Below, in pieces: positions 40,793-50,194 of a stretch of 64,000 nt of DNA (position 1 is the stretch's first letter; every line of letters starts with the position of its first letter). Location: NCBI RefSeq assembly GCF_009711265.1, contig NZ_WMII01000006.1, forward strand, positions 62,001 to 126,000. Direction: 5' to 3'. The position numbers were made by a program, and so were the translations under genes. The DNA is from Paracoccus shanxieyensis. Its GTDB lineage: Bacteria > Pseudomonadota > Alphaproteobacteria > Rhodobacterales > Rhodobacteraceae. The notes under the pieces were generated by a model that was not told the DNA's origin, searched no databases, and worked only from the letters and a program-made list of their open reading frames with translations.

Positions 40793-42761
40793 GCGCACCT
40801 TCGTTCTGGCGCTGCTGCCGGCGGCGGCTCTGGCGTTGCTGATGTGGCTGATGGCCGCGCATCGGGTGCTGCCGGGCGATTGGCCGGCATGGCCGTTCGA
40901 TCCGGCGCGCATGAACCTGCAGCAGATCCTGCTGGCCTTTGGGCTGATGCCGCGCGGCGCGATTGCGCTGGTTGCGGGCGTGGCGCTGGGGCTGTCGGGC
41001 GCGCTGTTGCAGGCGGTGTTGCGCAATCCGGTCGCCGATCCGACGACGCTGGGCATTTCCGGCGGGGCGCAGCTTGGGCTGGTGATCGCCACGATCCTTG
41101 CGCCGGGCCTGCTGGAGCATGGCCGCTGGCCGGTGGCGCTGACCGGCGCGGGACTGGCGGCGGGGCTGGTCATGGCCATCGGCGCGCGCCGGGCCTTTGC
41201 GCCGGTGACCATGGTCATCGCGGGGATGATGGTTGCCATGACCGCCTCGGCCATTGCCACGGCGATCACGCTGGCGCGGGGGGAATATCTGCTGTCGCTG
41301 GTGATCTGGAACGGCGGCTCGCTGGTGCAGCAGGACTGGAGCGGCGTGCGCATCCTTGCCCTTGTGCTGGCCGTCTGCGGCATCGCGGCGGCGCTGCTGG
41401 CGCGGCCCTTGCGCGTCCTGTCGCTGGGGGCTGCCGGGGCGCAGGGGCTGGGCATGAACGTCGCAGCCGTGCGCTTTGCGGCGGTGGTCGTGGCCGTGGT
41501 GCTGGCGGCGGCGGTCTCGGCCGAACTGGGGCTGATCGGCTTTGTCGGTCTGGCCGCGCCCGCATTGGCGCGCACGCTGGGGGCGCGGACCATGGGGCAG
41601 GTGCTGGCCATGGCGCCGCTGATCGGCGCGCTGACGCTGTCGATCTGCGACGGCGTGGTGATGACGCTGGCAGGCGCCACCGGAGAGATGTTTCCCACCG
41701 GCGCGCTGACCGGGCTGATCGGCGGGCCGCTGCTGATCTGGCTGCTGCCGCGCCTGCGCGGATCGACCCCGCCCGGAACCGAGGCGGGCGAGGGGCCGGG
41801 CGCACGGCTGGCGCGGCCCGGTCGCGTGCTGGCCGGGCTGGGCGCGTCGATCATCGCGCTGATCGTGGTGCTGGTCTGGATCGGGCGTATTCCGGGCGGT
41901 TGGGCCGTGCTGGATTGGGACAGTTTCCGCGCCTTCCTGCCGCTGCGCCTGCCGCGACTGGTGGCAGCGGGTGCGGCGGGGGCGCTGCTGGCACTGGCCG
42001 GAGCGGTGCTGCAGCGACTGACCGCGAACCCTCTGGCCTCGCCCGAGGTGCTGGGCGTGTCGGGCGGGGCCTCGATGGGCTATGCGATCACGCTGTATCT
42101 GTTCACCGCGCCGGGGCAGGGCGTCCTGAGCATCGGCACCATGCTGGGCGGAGCGCTGGCACTGGGGCTGGTCGCCAATTACGCCCGCCGTCGCGACATG
42201 CCCGCTGAGCGCGTGCTGCTGGCGGGGGTCGCGGTCTCGGCCATGGCTGCGGCGCTTTTGTCGGCGATCATGGCCACCGGCAGCACACAAAGCTGGCAGG
42301 TGCTGGCATGGCTGTCGGGATCGTCCAGCAAGGTCGGACCGGCGCAGGCCGCGACGCTGGCGGGGCTGGCGGGGGTCATGCTGGCGGCGGTCTGGCTGGC
42401 GCGGCGCTGGTTGCAGGTGCTGCCTTTGGGCGGCGAGGTCGCGGCGGGCGTCGGCCTGCCGCTGATCCGGGCGCGGCTGGCGCTGATCGGGCTGGCGGGC
42501 GTGGCCACGGGCGCGGCGACGGTGCTGGTCGGCCCGCTGAGCTTCGTGGGTCTGATGGCCCCGCATCTGGCGCGCCGCATTGGCCTCGCGCGGGCGCAGG
42601 ATCACGTTCTGGGTGCGGCGCTGATCGGGGCGATCCTGATGATCGCCGCCGATTTCGGCGCGCGGATGGCCGGTTTTCCCTATGAACTGCCTTTGGGGCT
42701 TTTCGCCTCGCTTCTGGGGGCGCCATGGCTCATATGGCTGATGATGAGGATGAGGCGATGA
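40785..42761 (+). CDS. fhuB: Fused iron-siderophore permease (FhuB-like)
   Basis: 658 residues from the ATG at 40785 (ATG at 40791 is possible). Two FecCD-type permease halves are fused: the first with GALLQAVLRNPVADPTTLGI and GLIGFVGLAAPALAR, the second with GAVLQRLTANPLASPEVLG and GPLSFVGLMAPHLAR. The fused form is characteristic of FhuB; most related systems use two separate subunits. It is overlapped by fhuC (ATGA). Confidence 0.93.
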   Translation: MTMRTFVLALLPAAALALLMWLMAAHRVLPGDWPAWPFDPARMNLQQILLAFGLMPRGAIALVAGVALGLSGALLQAVLRNPVADPTTLGISGGAQLGLVIATILAPGLLEHGRWPVALTGAGLAAGLVMAIGARRAFAPVTMVIAGMMVAMTASAIATAITLARGEYLLSLVIWNGGSLVQQDWSGVRILALVLAVCGIAAALLARPLRVLSLGAAGAQGLGMNVAAVRFAAVVVAVVLAAAVSAELGLIGFVGLAAPALARTLGARTMGQVLAMAPLIGALTLSICDGVVMTLAGATGEMFPTGALTGLIGGPLLIWLLPRLRGSTPPGTEAGEGPGARLARPGRVLAGLGASIIALIVVLVWIGRIPGGWAVLDWDSFRAFLPLRLPRLVAAGAAGALLALAGAVLQRLTANPLASPEVLGVSGGASMGYAITLYLFTAPGQGVLSIGTMLGGALALGLVANYARRRDMPAERVLLAGVAVSAMAAALLSAIMATGSTQSWQVLAWLSGSSSKVGPAQAATLAGLAGVMLAAVWLARRWLQVLPLGGEVAAGVGLPLIRARLALIGLAGVATGAATVLVGPLSFVGLMAPHLARRIGLARAQDHVLGAALIGAILMIAADFGARMAGFPYELPLGLFASLLGAPWLIWLMMRMRR

Positions 42762-43534
42762 CCCAGCCACTGTTCACGATCAAGGGCCTGTGCGTCGATG
42801 TGCCGGGCCGCAGGCTGATCCACGATCTGGATCTGGCGCTGCCCGGCGGGCAGGTGATCGCGCTGATCGGGCATAACGGCTCGTCGAAATCGACGCTCTT
42901 GAAGGTGCTGGCGCGCCAGATCGGGCATTCCCTGGGCGAGGTGCGTTTCGCGGGCCGTCCGATCAGCGACTACAACGCGCAGGATTATGCGCGCGGGCTG
43001 GCCTTCATGCCGCAGACCACGCCTCCGGCCGAGGGCATGACGGTGCGCGAACTGGTGGCGCTTGGCCGCTATCCCTGGCACGGCGCGCTGGGGCGGTTCG
43101 GGCCGGACGACCATGCCGCCGTCGAGGGCGCGATGCAGGAATGCGGCGTCACCGAATTCGCGGGTCAACTGGTCGATACGCTGTCAGGGGGCGAGCGCCA
43201 GCGCTGCTGGCTGGCGATGATGGTGGCGCAGGCCGCGGGCACGCTGCTGCTGGATGAGCCGATTTCGGCGCTGGACATCGCCCATCAGGTCGAGGTCCTG
43301 TCGCTTGTCCGCCGCATGTGCCACAATCAGGGCCGCACCGCCATCGTCGTGCTGCACGAGGTCAACATGGCCGCAAGATTCTGCGATCATGTGGTGGCGA
43401 TGAAGGCGGGCCGCCTTGCCTTGCAGGGCAGTCCCGACGATCTGATGCGCCCCGAGGCGCTGGAACATGTGTATGGCCTGCCGATGCAGGTCTTGCGGCG
43501 CGAGGATGGCGGCAGGGTCGCCGTCCCCGCATAG
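42758..43534 (+). CDS. fhuC: Iron-siderophore ABC transporter ATPase (FhuC-like)
   Basis: 258 residues from the ATG at 42758, which overlaps the fhuB stop; GAGGATGAGG precedes it. Walker A reads GHNGSSKST, where the family has GHNGSGKST: the glycine before the catalytic lysine is serine. The rest is normal: Q-loop FMPQTT, signature LSGGERQR, Walker B LLLDEP, H-loop VLHEVNMA. Loss of that glycine could slow ATP binding, so activity should be tested; no other defect is visible. Confidence 0.9.
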   Translation: MTQPLFTIKGLCVDVPGRRLIHDLDLALPGGQVIALIGHNGSSKSTLLKVLARQIGHSLGEVRFAGRPISDYNAQDYARGLAFMPQTTPPAEGMTVRELVALGRYPWHGALGRFGPDDHAAVEGAMQECGVTEFAGQLVDTLSGGERQRCWLAMMVAQAAGTLLLDEPISALDIAHQVEVLSLVRRMCHNQGRTAIVVLHEVNMAARFCDHVVAMKAGRLALQGSPDDLMRPEALEHVYGLPMQVLRREDGGRVAVPA

Positions 43535-43552
43535 GAAGAACAAGGACCGGAC

Positions 43553-45250
43553 ATGCTGCGCGAATTCTTTGGCTATTACCGCCCGTGGCTTGGGCTATTC
43601 TGGCTGGATTTCGGCTGTGCGGTTCTGTCGGGGCTGCTGGAACTGGCCTTTCCGCTGGCCATCACCGCCTTCATCGACCACCTGTTGCCGCAGGGCAACT
43701 GGAGCCTGACCGTCGCCGCAGCCATCGGTCTGATGGTGCTTTATGCCGCCAATACCGGGTTGCTGGCCATCGTGGTCTATTGGGGTCACAAGCTGGGCAT
43801 CAATATCGAAACCGAGATGCGCGCCCGTGCCTTCGACCACCTGACGCGGCTGTCATGGCGCTGGTATGACCGCGCCCGCACCGGCAAGCTGGTCGCCCGC
43901 GTCACCCGCGACCTTGAGGAAATCGGCGAGGTCGCCCATCACGGCCCGGAAGATGCGATGATCGCGCTGATGACCTTTATCGGCGCCTTCCTGCTGATGT
44001 TCTGGATCCATCCGCAACTGGCGATGATCGTGGCGCTGATCGTGCCTGCGATGCTGGCGCTGGTCATCTTTTACGGCGGGCGGATGACGCGGACGTGGCG
44101 GGCGATCTATTCCCGCGTCGGCGATTTCAACGTCCGGCTGGAAGAGGCGCTTGGCGGTGTGCGCGTGGTGCAGGCCTTCGGCAATGAATCCCATGAAAGC
44201 GAGCTGTTTGCCGTCGACAACCAGAATTACCGCAAGACCAAGCTGGAAGCCTATAAGGTGATGGCGACGGTCTCGGCGCTGCAATACATGGGTCTGCGCT
44301 TCGTGCAGGTGATCGTCATGGTCATGGGAGCCTATTACGTCATGCGCGGCGATCTGACGACCGGCGGCTTTGTGGGCTTTCTGGTGCTTGTCGGCGTGTT
44401 CTATCGCCCGCTGGAAAAGATCGCTGCCGTGATCGAGACCTATCCGCGCGGCATTGCGGGCTTTCGCCGCTATCAGGAACTGCTGGCAACCGACCCCGAG
44501 ATCGCCGATGCGCCCGACGCCATCCCGGCCCCGGCGCTGCGTGGCGATATCCGGTTCGAGAACGTGAGCTTTGGCTATGACGAACGCCCGATCCTGCGCG
44601 GCATTGATCTGGACATCAAGGCGGGCGAAACCGTGGCCTTTGTCGGCCCGTCCGGCGCGGGCAAGACGACGCTGCTGGCGCTGCTGCCGCGCTTTTATGA
44701 ACCGACCTCGGGGCGGATCACCGTCGACGGCATGGCGTTGGATCAGTTGCAGCTGCACAGCCTGCGCCGCCAGATCGGGCTGGTCAGTCAGGACGTGTTC
44801 CTGTTCGGCGGCAGCCTGCGCGAAAACATCGCCTATGGCCGGCTGGGTGCCTCGGATGCCGAGATCACCGAGGCCGCGCGGCAGGCGCAGCTTGGCCCCT
44901 TGCTGGACAGCCTGCCGGATGGGCTGAACACCATCGTCGGCGAACGCGGCGTCATGCTGTCGGGCGGGCAGAAACAGCGCGTGGCGATTGCCCGCGCCTT
45001 TTTGAAGAACCCGCCCATCCTGATTCTGGATGAGGCGACCAGCGCGCTGGACAGCCAGACCGAGCGGGAAATCCAGTCAGCGCTGGACGCGCTGTCTGTC
45101 GGGCGCACGACGCTGGTCATCGCGCACCGGCTGGGCACGATCCGCAATGCCGACCGCATCGCCGTGATGCAGGACGGCCGCATCGTCGAGATGGGCGAAC
45201 ATGGTGCGCTGGTGGCGCGCGGCGGGGTCTATGCCCGGCTGTCGGGCTGA
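43553..45250 (+). CDS. ABC exporter (fused permease-ATPase)
   Basis: 565 residues: six-helix type 1 exporter domain (about 1-320), then an ATPase domain with Walker A GPSGAGKTT, signature LSGGQKQR, Walker B ILILDEATSALD and H-loop IAHR. AAGGACCGG lies before the ATG, 18 bp after fhuC. Such half-transporters near siderophore genes export siderophores or import ferri-siderophores (IrtAB, YbtPQ types); as only one gene is present it should work as a homodimer. Its 3' end overlaps the convergent reductase gene by 22 bp. Confidence 0.87.
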   Translation: MLREFFGYYRPWLGLFWLDFGCAVLSGLLELAFPLAITAFIDHLLPQGNWSLTVAAAIGLMVLYAANTGLLAIVVYWGHKLGINIETEMRARAFDHLTRLSWRWYDRARTGKLVARVTRDLEEIGEVAHHGPEDAMIALMTFIGAFLLMFWIHPQLAMIVALIVPAMLALVIFYGGRMTRTWRAIYSRVGDFNVRLEEALGGVRVVQAFGNESHESELFAVDNQNYRKTKLEAYKVMATVSALQYMGLRFVQVIVMVMGAYYVMRGDLTTGGFVGFLVLVGVFYRPLEKIAAVIETYPRGIAGFRRYQELLATDPEIADAPDAIPAPALRGDIRFENVSFGYDERPILRGIDLDIKAGETVAFVGPSGAGKTTLLALLPRFYEPTSGRITVDGMALDQLQLHSLRRQIGLVSQDVFLFGGSLRENIAYGRLGASDAEITEAARQAQLGPLLDSLPDGLNTIVGERGVMLSGGQKQRVAIARAFLKNPPILILDEATSALDSQTEREIQSALDALSVGRTTLVIAHRLGTIRNADRIAVMQDGRIVEMGEHGALVARGGVYARLSG

Positions 45251-46239
45251 CCCCAATAAGCGGCGGCGGTGAACTGCCGCTTGCTGAGCCCGGCTTTCAG
45301 CAGCGCAGCGCGGGCCTCGCGCGCGGCCTGCGCCGGACCGGCGAACCAGACATGGCGATCCTCGGCCGTGTCCGGATCACCCGTGCCCAGCTCGGCGTTG
45401 TTCAGCGCGGCCAGCAGATCGTCGCAGCGCGTCACGCGCGGATCCGCCGCCAGATCGCCCAGATCCTCGGGCGCGCAGGAAATCCATGCGCGCGCATCGC
45501 CTTGGGTCAGCGCCAGCATCCGCGCGATGGCGGGCAGGGCGGTTTCATCGCCGAACAGCCGCAGCGTGCCCGCCTCGGGGCACCAGCCGCCGCCGGGGCC
45601 GATGATGCCCACTTCCTCGCCGGGGCGCACGCGGTCGGCCCAGTCGCAGGTCGGGCTGCCCGCGTGGCGGAAGATGTCGAAATCGGCCCAATCCGCCGCC
45701 TGATCGGCCACGGTATAGACCGGGCGATGCAGCGCATCCGCGCCATCGGGCCAGACGGTGCGGCCGTTTTCGGCGATGCGCGGCCATTGCGGGATGCGGC
45801 CCTGCGGCGCGATCAGCAGGCGGAAATGCAGACTGCCCTGGCCAAAGCGCGCGGCCTCGTCTCCGCGCAGACGGACGCGCAGAAAGCCCGGCGTGCGGGG
45901 CGTGACGCGTTCGACCTGCATCAGCGCAAGGCCGGGGGTCAGCGCGCCGACATTCACCCGGTCCCAGCGGATGTTCAGGCCGTGGCTTTCAAAAAGCTCG
46001 GTCGCGCTGTCCTGCAAGACGCCGATCAGGCGCTGCTCCGGGGCGTTCAGCTCGATCCGGGTGCTGCCCGCGTCGGGGATCAGCGTCAGCTCGCTGCCCC
46101 AGACATGCATGGTCAGGCTGTCGGGCGTTTCAATCAGCGCCACCTCCCATTCGGCGGCGCGGGCGCGCAAGATCGCGGCCGCCGCGCCCGAGGCGCTGGA
46201 AAGCGTGCCGATGCTGCGATGCGGGCGAATGGGAAACAT
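45229..46239 (-). CDS. Siderophore-interacting protein with N-terminal DUF2218 domain
   Basis: 336 residues. The first ~90 residues match DUF2218 (LTMHVWGSELTLIP and the following helices). Residues 95-230 form a FAD-binding domain (LRVRLRGDEA, FDIFRHAGSPTCDWADRVRPGEEV) and the C-terminal part is the SIP nucleotide-binding domain (RLFGDETALPAIARM). This architecture (ViuB/SIP) reduces ferric siderophores to release Fe2+ in the cytoplasm. It is convergent with the exporter and divergent from the NDH-2 gene. Confidence 0.88.
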   Translation of the reverse strand: MFPIRPHRSIGTLSSASGAAAAILRARAAEWEVALIETPDSLTMHVWGSELTLIPDAGSTRIELNAPEQRLIGVLQDSATELFESHGLNIRWDRVNVGALTPGLALMQVERVTPRTPGFLRVRLRGDEAARFGQGSLHFRLLIAPQGRIPQWPRIAENGRTVWPDGADALHRPVYTVADQAADWADFDIFRHAGSPTCDWADRVRPGEEVGIIGPGGGWCPEAGTLRLFGDETALPAIARMLALTQGDARAWISCAPEDLGDLAADPRVTRCDDLLAALNNAELGTGDPDTAEDRHVWFAGPAQAAREARAALLKAGLSKRQFTAAAYWGQPDSRA

Positions 46240-46445
46240 TGCGCGGACCTTTCGGTGATATCCGGCGCAGCATATATCCTACAGAAAGGATCGGCAATTC
46301 CCCTGTGCAGGCGCTGGCAAGTGTCGTTCTGAGCCCTGACTTGCGGCGAAACGTCGCAGCATCCATGTTCGTGCGGGCTTGCCATACATCCCGCCTGCTG
46401 CCAGACCCACGGCTCGGGAGGGCAGAACGCGAAAGGTTATTTGCG

Positions 46446-47702
46446 ATGCAGCACCGGGTTGTCGTCATCGGAGCGGGGTTTGCCGGTCTTCAGACCGTTC
46501 TGGGCCTGAAGGGATCGGGGTGCCAGATCACGCTGATCGACCAGCGCAACCACCATCTGTTCCAGCCGCTGCTGTATCAGGTCGCGACCACGCTTCTGGC
46601 CACTTCCGACATCGCATGGCCCATCCGGGCGCTGCTGCGCGACCGCAAGGACGTGACCACGCTTCTGGGCACGGTCGAGGACGTAGACCGCACCACGCGC
46701 GAAGTGGTGCTGCGTTCGGGCGAGCGGGTGGGGTTCGACACGCTGGTCATCGCCACCGGCGCGCGCCACGCCTATTTCGGCAAGGACGCGTGGGAGCCGG
46801 ACGCGCCCGGCCTGAAGACGCTCGAGGACGCCACCACGATCCGCCGCCGGATGCTGCTGGCCTTCGAGCGCGCCGAACTGACCGAAAACGAGGCCGAGCG
46901 GCAGGCGCTGCTGACCTTTGCCGTCATCGGTGCCGGTCCCACCGGGGTCGAGATGGTGGGCATCATCGCCGAACTGGCGCATCGCATCCTGCCGCGCGAA
47001 TTCCGCCGCATGGACACCCGCAAGGCCCGCATCCTGCTGGTCGAGGCCGGACCGCGCATCCTGCCCGCCTTCAGCGAGGATCTGTCGCAATATGCCGCCA
47101 AGGCGCTGGGTCGCGACGGGGTCGAGGTCATGACCGGCCATCCCGTCACCGATTGCAGCGGCGATGGCATCACCGTGAACGGCCAGTTCATCCCGGCCCA
47201 GACCACGATCTGGGCGGCGGGCGTTCAGGCATCGCGCGCGAAGGACTGGCTGGGGGCGGAAGCCGACCGCGCCGGCCGGGTCATGGTTGCGCCCGATCTG
47301 ACCGTGCCGGACGATCCCGCGATCTTCGTTCTGGGCGACACGGCGCATGTCGTGTCAGACGGCAAGCCCGTGCCGGGGGTGGCACCTGCCGCCAAGCAGC
47401 AGGGCAGTTATACCGCGCAGGTGATCCTTGCGCGGCTGACGGGCAAGCCCGCGCCCGCGCCGTTCCAGTATCGCCACATGGGCAATCTGGCGACCATCGG
47501 GCGCAATTCGGCGGTGATCGAGTATGGCCGCTTCAAGATGCGCGGCTGGCTGGCTTGGTGGGTCTGGGGCATCGCGCATATCTATTTCCTGATCGGCGCG
47601 CGCTCGCGCATCTTTGTCGCGCTGAGCTGGCTGTGGGTGTTCCTGTCGGGGCAGAACTCGGCCCGGCTGATCACCCAGAAAGAGACCCTGAAAGAGCCGT
47701 GA
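46446..47702 (+). CDS. ndh: Type II NADH dehydrogenase
   Basis: 418 residues from the ATG at 46446, nine bases after AAAGG. It contains two Rossmann motifs, VVVIGAGFAGLQ for FAD and FAVIGAGPTGVEMVG for NADH, plus the quinone-site region APAAKQQGSYTAQ. The C-terminal amphipathic/hydrophobic segment (GWLAWWVWGIAHIYFLIG) anchors it to the inner membrane. It oxidises NADH and reduces quinone without proton pumping. It is followed by a permease gene 75 bp downstream. Confidence 0.9.
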   Translation: MQHRVVVIGAGFAGLQTVLGLKGSGCQITLIDQRNHHLFQPLLYQVATTLLATSDIAWPIRALLRDRKDVTTLLGTVEDVDRTTREVVLRSGERVGFDTLVIATGARHAYFGKDAWEPDAPGLKTLEDATTIRRRMLLAFERAELTENEAERQALLTFAVIGAGPTGVEMVGIIAELAHRILPREFRRMDTRKARILLVEAGPRILPAFSEDLSQYAAKALGRDGVEVMTGHPVTDCSGDGITVNGQFIPAQTTIWAAGVQASRAKDWLGAEADRAGRVMVAPDLTVPDDPAIFVLGDTAHVVSDGKPVPGVAPAAKQQGSYTAQVILARLTGKPAPAPFQYRHMGNLATIGRNSAVIEYGRFKMRGWLAWWVWGIAHIYFLIGARSRIFVALSWLWVFLSGQNSARLITQKETLKEP

Positions 47703-47777
47703 TCCCGGGATGGGTTCTGGCGTTTCCGCCTGATCTGGCGCATGACCGGACATGCCCGACCGATCCAAGGAATTGCC

Positions 47778-49055
47778 ATGGCCTATTTCCCGCGCTGGCG
47801 TCTTGCCACGGCTGAAACCGTGCTGCCCGATGAGCGTCTGCCCGCAGCAGCCACCCTGCCCATGAGCCTGCAGCATTTGCTGGCGATGTCGGGTTCGACC
47901 ATTCTGGCGCCGCTGATCATGGGGTTCGACCCGAATGTGGCGATCTTCTTTTCCGGGATCGGCACGCTTCTGTTCTTCGTGGTCACGGGCGGGCGCGTGC
48001 CCAGCTATCTGGGATCCTCATTCGCCTTCATCGCCGTCATCATGGCTGCGACCGGCTTTGCCGGGGGCGGGGCCAACCCCAATATCGGCGTGGCGCTTGG
48101 CGGCATCATTGTCGCCGGGCTGATCTATGCGCTGATCGGGCTGCTGGTGATGGCCATCGGCTCGGGCTGGGTCGAGCGGTTGATGCCGCCCGCCGTGACC
48201 GGGGCCATCGGCGTCTCGATCGGGCTGAACCTTGCGCCGGTCGCGGTGTCGCAATTGCAGGGCACGGCGGTGCATCTGACGATTGCGCTGGCGGTCGTGG
48301 TCTCTATGGCGATGGTGTCGGCCTATGGCCCGCGCGGCATCCGGCGCGTGGCGGTGCTGATGGCCTTGCTGTTCGGCTATGCGCTGGTGCTGGTGCTGGG
48401 CAATCTGATGGGGCTGGCACCGGGGATCGACTTTGCCGCGGTCGCCGCGGCGCCGTGGTTCGGGCTGCCGCGCTTTACCGCGCCGGTCTTCGATCCGGCG
48501 GCCATCGCCCTGATCGCCCCGGTGGCCATCGTGCTGGTGGCCGAGAACCTTGGCCATATCAAGGCGCTTGGCGCGATCACCGGGCAGGACATGGACCGCT
48601 ATATCGGGCGCGGCTTTCTGGGCGACGGGCTGGCCACGATGATCGCGGGGGCGGGCGGCGGCACGGGTGTCACCACCTATGCCGAAAACATCGGCGTCAT
48701 GGCGATGACCAAGGTCTATTCCACGCTGATCTTTCCGGTTGCCGCCGTCATCGCCATCCTGCTGGGCCTGTCACCGAAATTCGGCGCGCTGCTTCAGACC
48801 ATCCCCGCGCCGGTGCTGGCGGGGCTGGCGGTCTGCGTCTTCGGGCTGATCGCGGCGGCGATGGCGCGGATCTGGATCGACCACCGCGTCGATTTCTCGG
48901 ACCCGCGCAACCTGTTTCCGGTGGGCGTGGCGCTGGTCTTTGGCGCGGGCGATTTCACCGTGGACATCGGCGGCTTCGCCCTTGGCGGCATCGGCACATC
49001 GACCATCGCGGCGCTGCTGCTGTACCAATTGCTGGGGCTGCGGCGGCGCGGGTGA
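47778..49055 (+). CDS. NCS2 family uracil/xanthine permease
   Basis: 425 residues from the ATG at 47778, preceded by AAGGAATT; the longer frame adds 12 unrelated residues. Fourteen membrane segments. SLQHLLAMSGSTILAPLIMG at the start, LVAENLGHIKALGAITGQDM and GGTGVTTYAENIGVMAMTKV are the NCS2 signatures, with the UraA/RutG pattern of conserved Glu in the middle. It imports uracil or a related pyrimidine or purine by proton symport. No other pyrimidine genes are nearby. Confidence 0.88.
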   Translation: MAYFPRWRLATAETVLPDERLPAAATLPMSLQHLLAMSGSTILAPLIMGFDPNVAIFFSGIGTLLFFVVTGGRVPSYLGSSFAFIAVIMAATGFAGGGANPNIGVALGGIIVAGLIYALIGLLVMAIGSGWVERLMPPAVTGAIGVSIGLNLAPVAVSQLQGTAVHLTIALAVVVSMAMVSAYGPRGIRRVAVLMALLFGYALVLVLGNLMGLAPGIDFAAVAAAPWFGLPRFTAPVFDPAAIALIAPVAIVLVAENLGHIKALGAITGQDMDRYIGRGFLGDGLATMIAGAGGGTGVTTYAENIGVMAMTKVYSTLIFPVAAVIAILLGLSPKFGALLQTIPAPVLAGLAVCVFGLIAAAMARIWIDHRVDFSDPRNLFPVGVALVFGAGDFTVDIGGFALGGIGTSTIAALLLYQLLGLRRRG

Positions 49056-49258
49056 AAAAGGACGGCGGCTGCGGCTTGGCGGCTTGGGATGGAACCTGAT
49101 CCCACCGTCATGCGTGGTGCATGTATCGGGGCAGACCACATCGGCCGCGCATCGCGAATGCTGTTCGCGGCGCAAACCCTGCGGCGATGTGGTATCCCCT
49201 TGCCAAAGCCCGCGATGGACCTGACATCGGGGGCAAACCCATGAACAGGAGCCGGGAC
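49056..49258. other. Gap between NCS2 and rhodanese genes
   Basis: 203 bp without a gene. A short hairpin (TGGGAT/ATCCCA, 49085-49104) may end the permease mRNA. The remainder should hold the promoter of the rhodanese operon. Confidence 0.4.
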
Positions 49259-50194
49259 ATGCGCAGATTTGCATTCTCTACCCTTGCCGCGCTTTGCCTT
49301 GTGGGCGCGGCCCATGCCCAGACCGCCGAGTTCGGGCCCTTGATCGAGCCCGCCGAACTGCAGACCATGATTGCCGGGCCGGATGCGCCGCTGGTGCTGG
49401 ACACGCGGGGCGAGGCTTATGCGCAGGGCCATATCGCGGGCGCGATTTCCGCCCCCTATGCCCGGTTTCGCGGCCCGGCTGACAATCCCGGCGCGGTCGT
49501 GCCCGAAGACCAGCTGCAGGCCACCCTGCGCGAGATCGGCGTGACGCTGGATCGCCCGGTGGTCATCGTCCATCAGGGCGAAGACAACAGCGATTTCGGA
49601 TCGGCGGCGCGGGTCTATTGGACGCTGAAATCCTCGGGCGTCAGCCATCTGGCGATCCTGAATGGCGGCATGGGGGCTTGGGCGGCGGATGGCCTGCCGC
49701 TGGAGACCAAGGCCAATGCGCCGGTGCCTTCGGAGGTCAGCATCCGGTTTTCCGACCGCTGGCTGGCCACCACCGATGACGTGTCCGCAGTGGTCAGCGG
49801 CGCACAGAAGGCGCGGCTGATCGACGCCCGCCCCGAGGCGTTTTTCAATGGCCAGCAATCGCATCCCGCCGCCTCCCGGCCCGGCACGCTGCCGGGGGCC
49901 GAAAGCGTGTCACATGCGGTCTGGTTTGACGATCCGACGCGGGTGATGGGCCGGTCCGAGGCCGCCGAGGTCGCAGCCAAGCTGGGCATCCAGCCGCAAG
50001 AGGAAGTCGTGGCCTTCTGCAATACCGGGCATTGGGCCGCGACCGAATGGTTTGCGCTGTCCGAACTGGCCGGTCTGCCGGATGTGAAGCTTTACCCGGA
50101 TTCGATGGTGGGCTGGTCGCAGACCGGCGGCGCGATGGATCACACGCCCGGCCTGATGCAGAACCTGATGAACCAGATCCGGGGCGGCAACTGA
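49259..50194 (+). CDS. Periplasmic two-domain rhodanese (sulfurtransferase)
   Basis: 311 residues from the ATG at 49259, with CAGGAG at good spacing; an upstream ATG at 49241 has a poorer site. A signal peptide ends near AAHAQ. Two rhodanese domains follow. The first (around VVIVHQGEDNSDFGSAAR) lacks the catalytic Cys; the second has it in AFCNTGHWAATEW. It probably transfers sulfur from thiosulfate or persulfide in the periplasm. Its stop overlaps the start of the sulfur transporter (TGATG), so the two proteins are coupled. Confidence 0.88.
   Translation: MRRFAFSTLAALCLVGAAHAQTAEFGPLIEPAELQTMIAGPDAPLVLDTRGEAYAQGHIAGAISAPYARFRGPADNPGAVVPEDQLQATLREIGVTLDRPVVIVHQGEDNSDFGSAARVYWTLKSSGVSHLAILNGGMGAWAADGLPLETKANAPVPSEVSIRFSDRWLATTDDVSAVVSGAQKARLIDARPEAFFNGQQSHPAASRPGTLPGAESVSHAVWFDDPTRVMGRSEAAEVAAKLGIQPQEEVVAFCNTGHWAATEWFALSELAGLPDVKLYPDSMVGWSQTGGAMDHTPGLMQNLMNQIRGGN

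Noticed and set aside
40692..42770. 692-residue minus-strand open frame
   Set aside because: Exactly antisense to fhuB, with Gln/Arg/His-rich composition.
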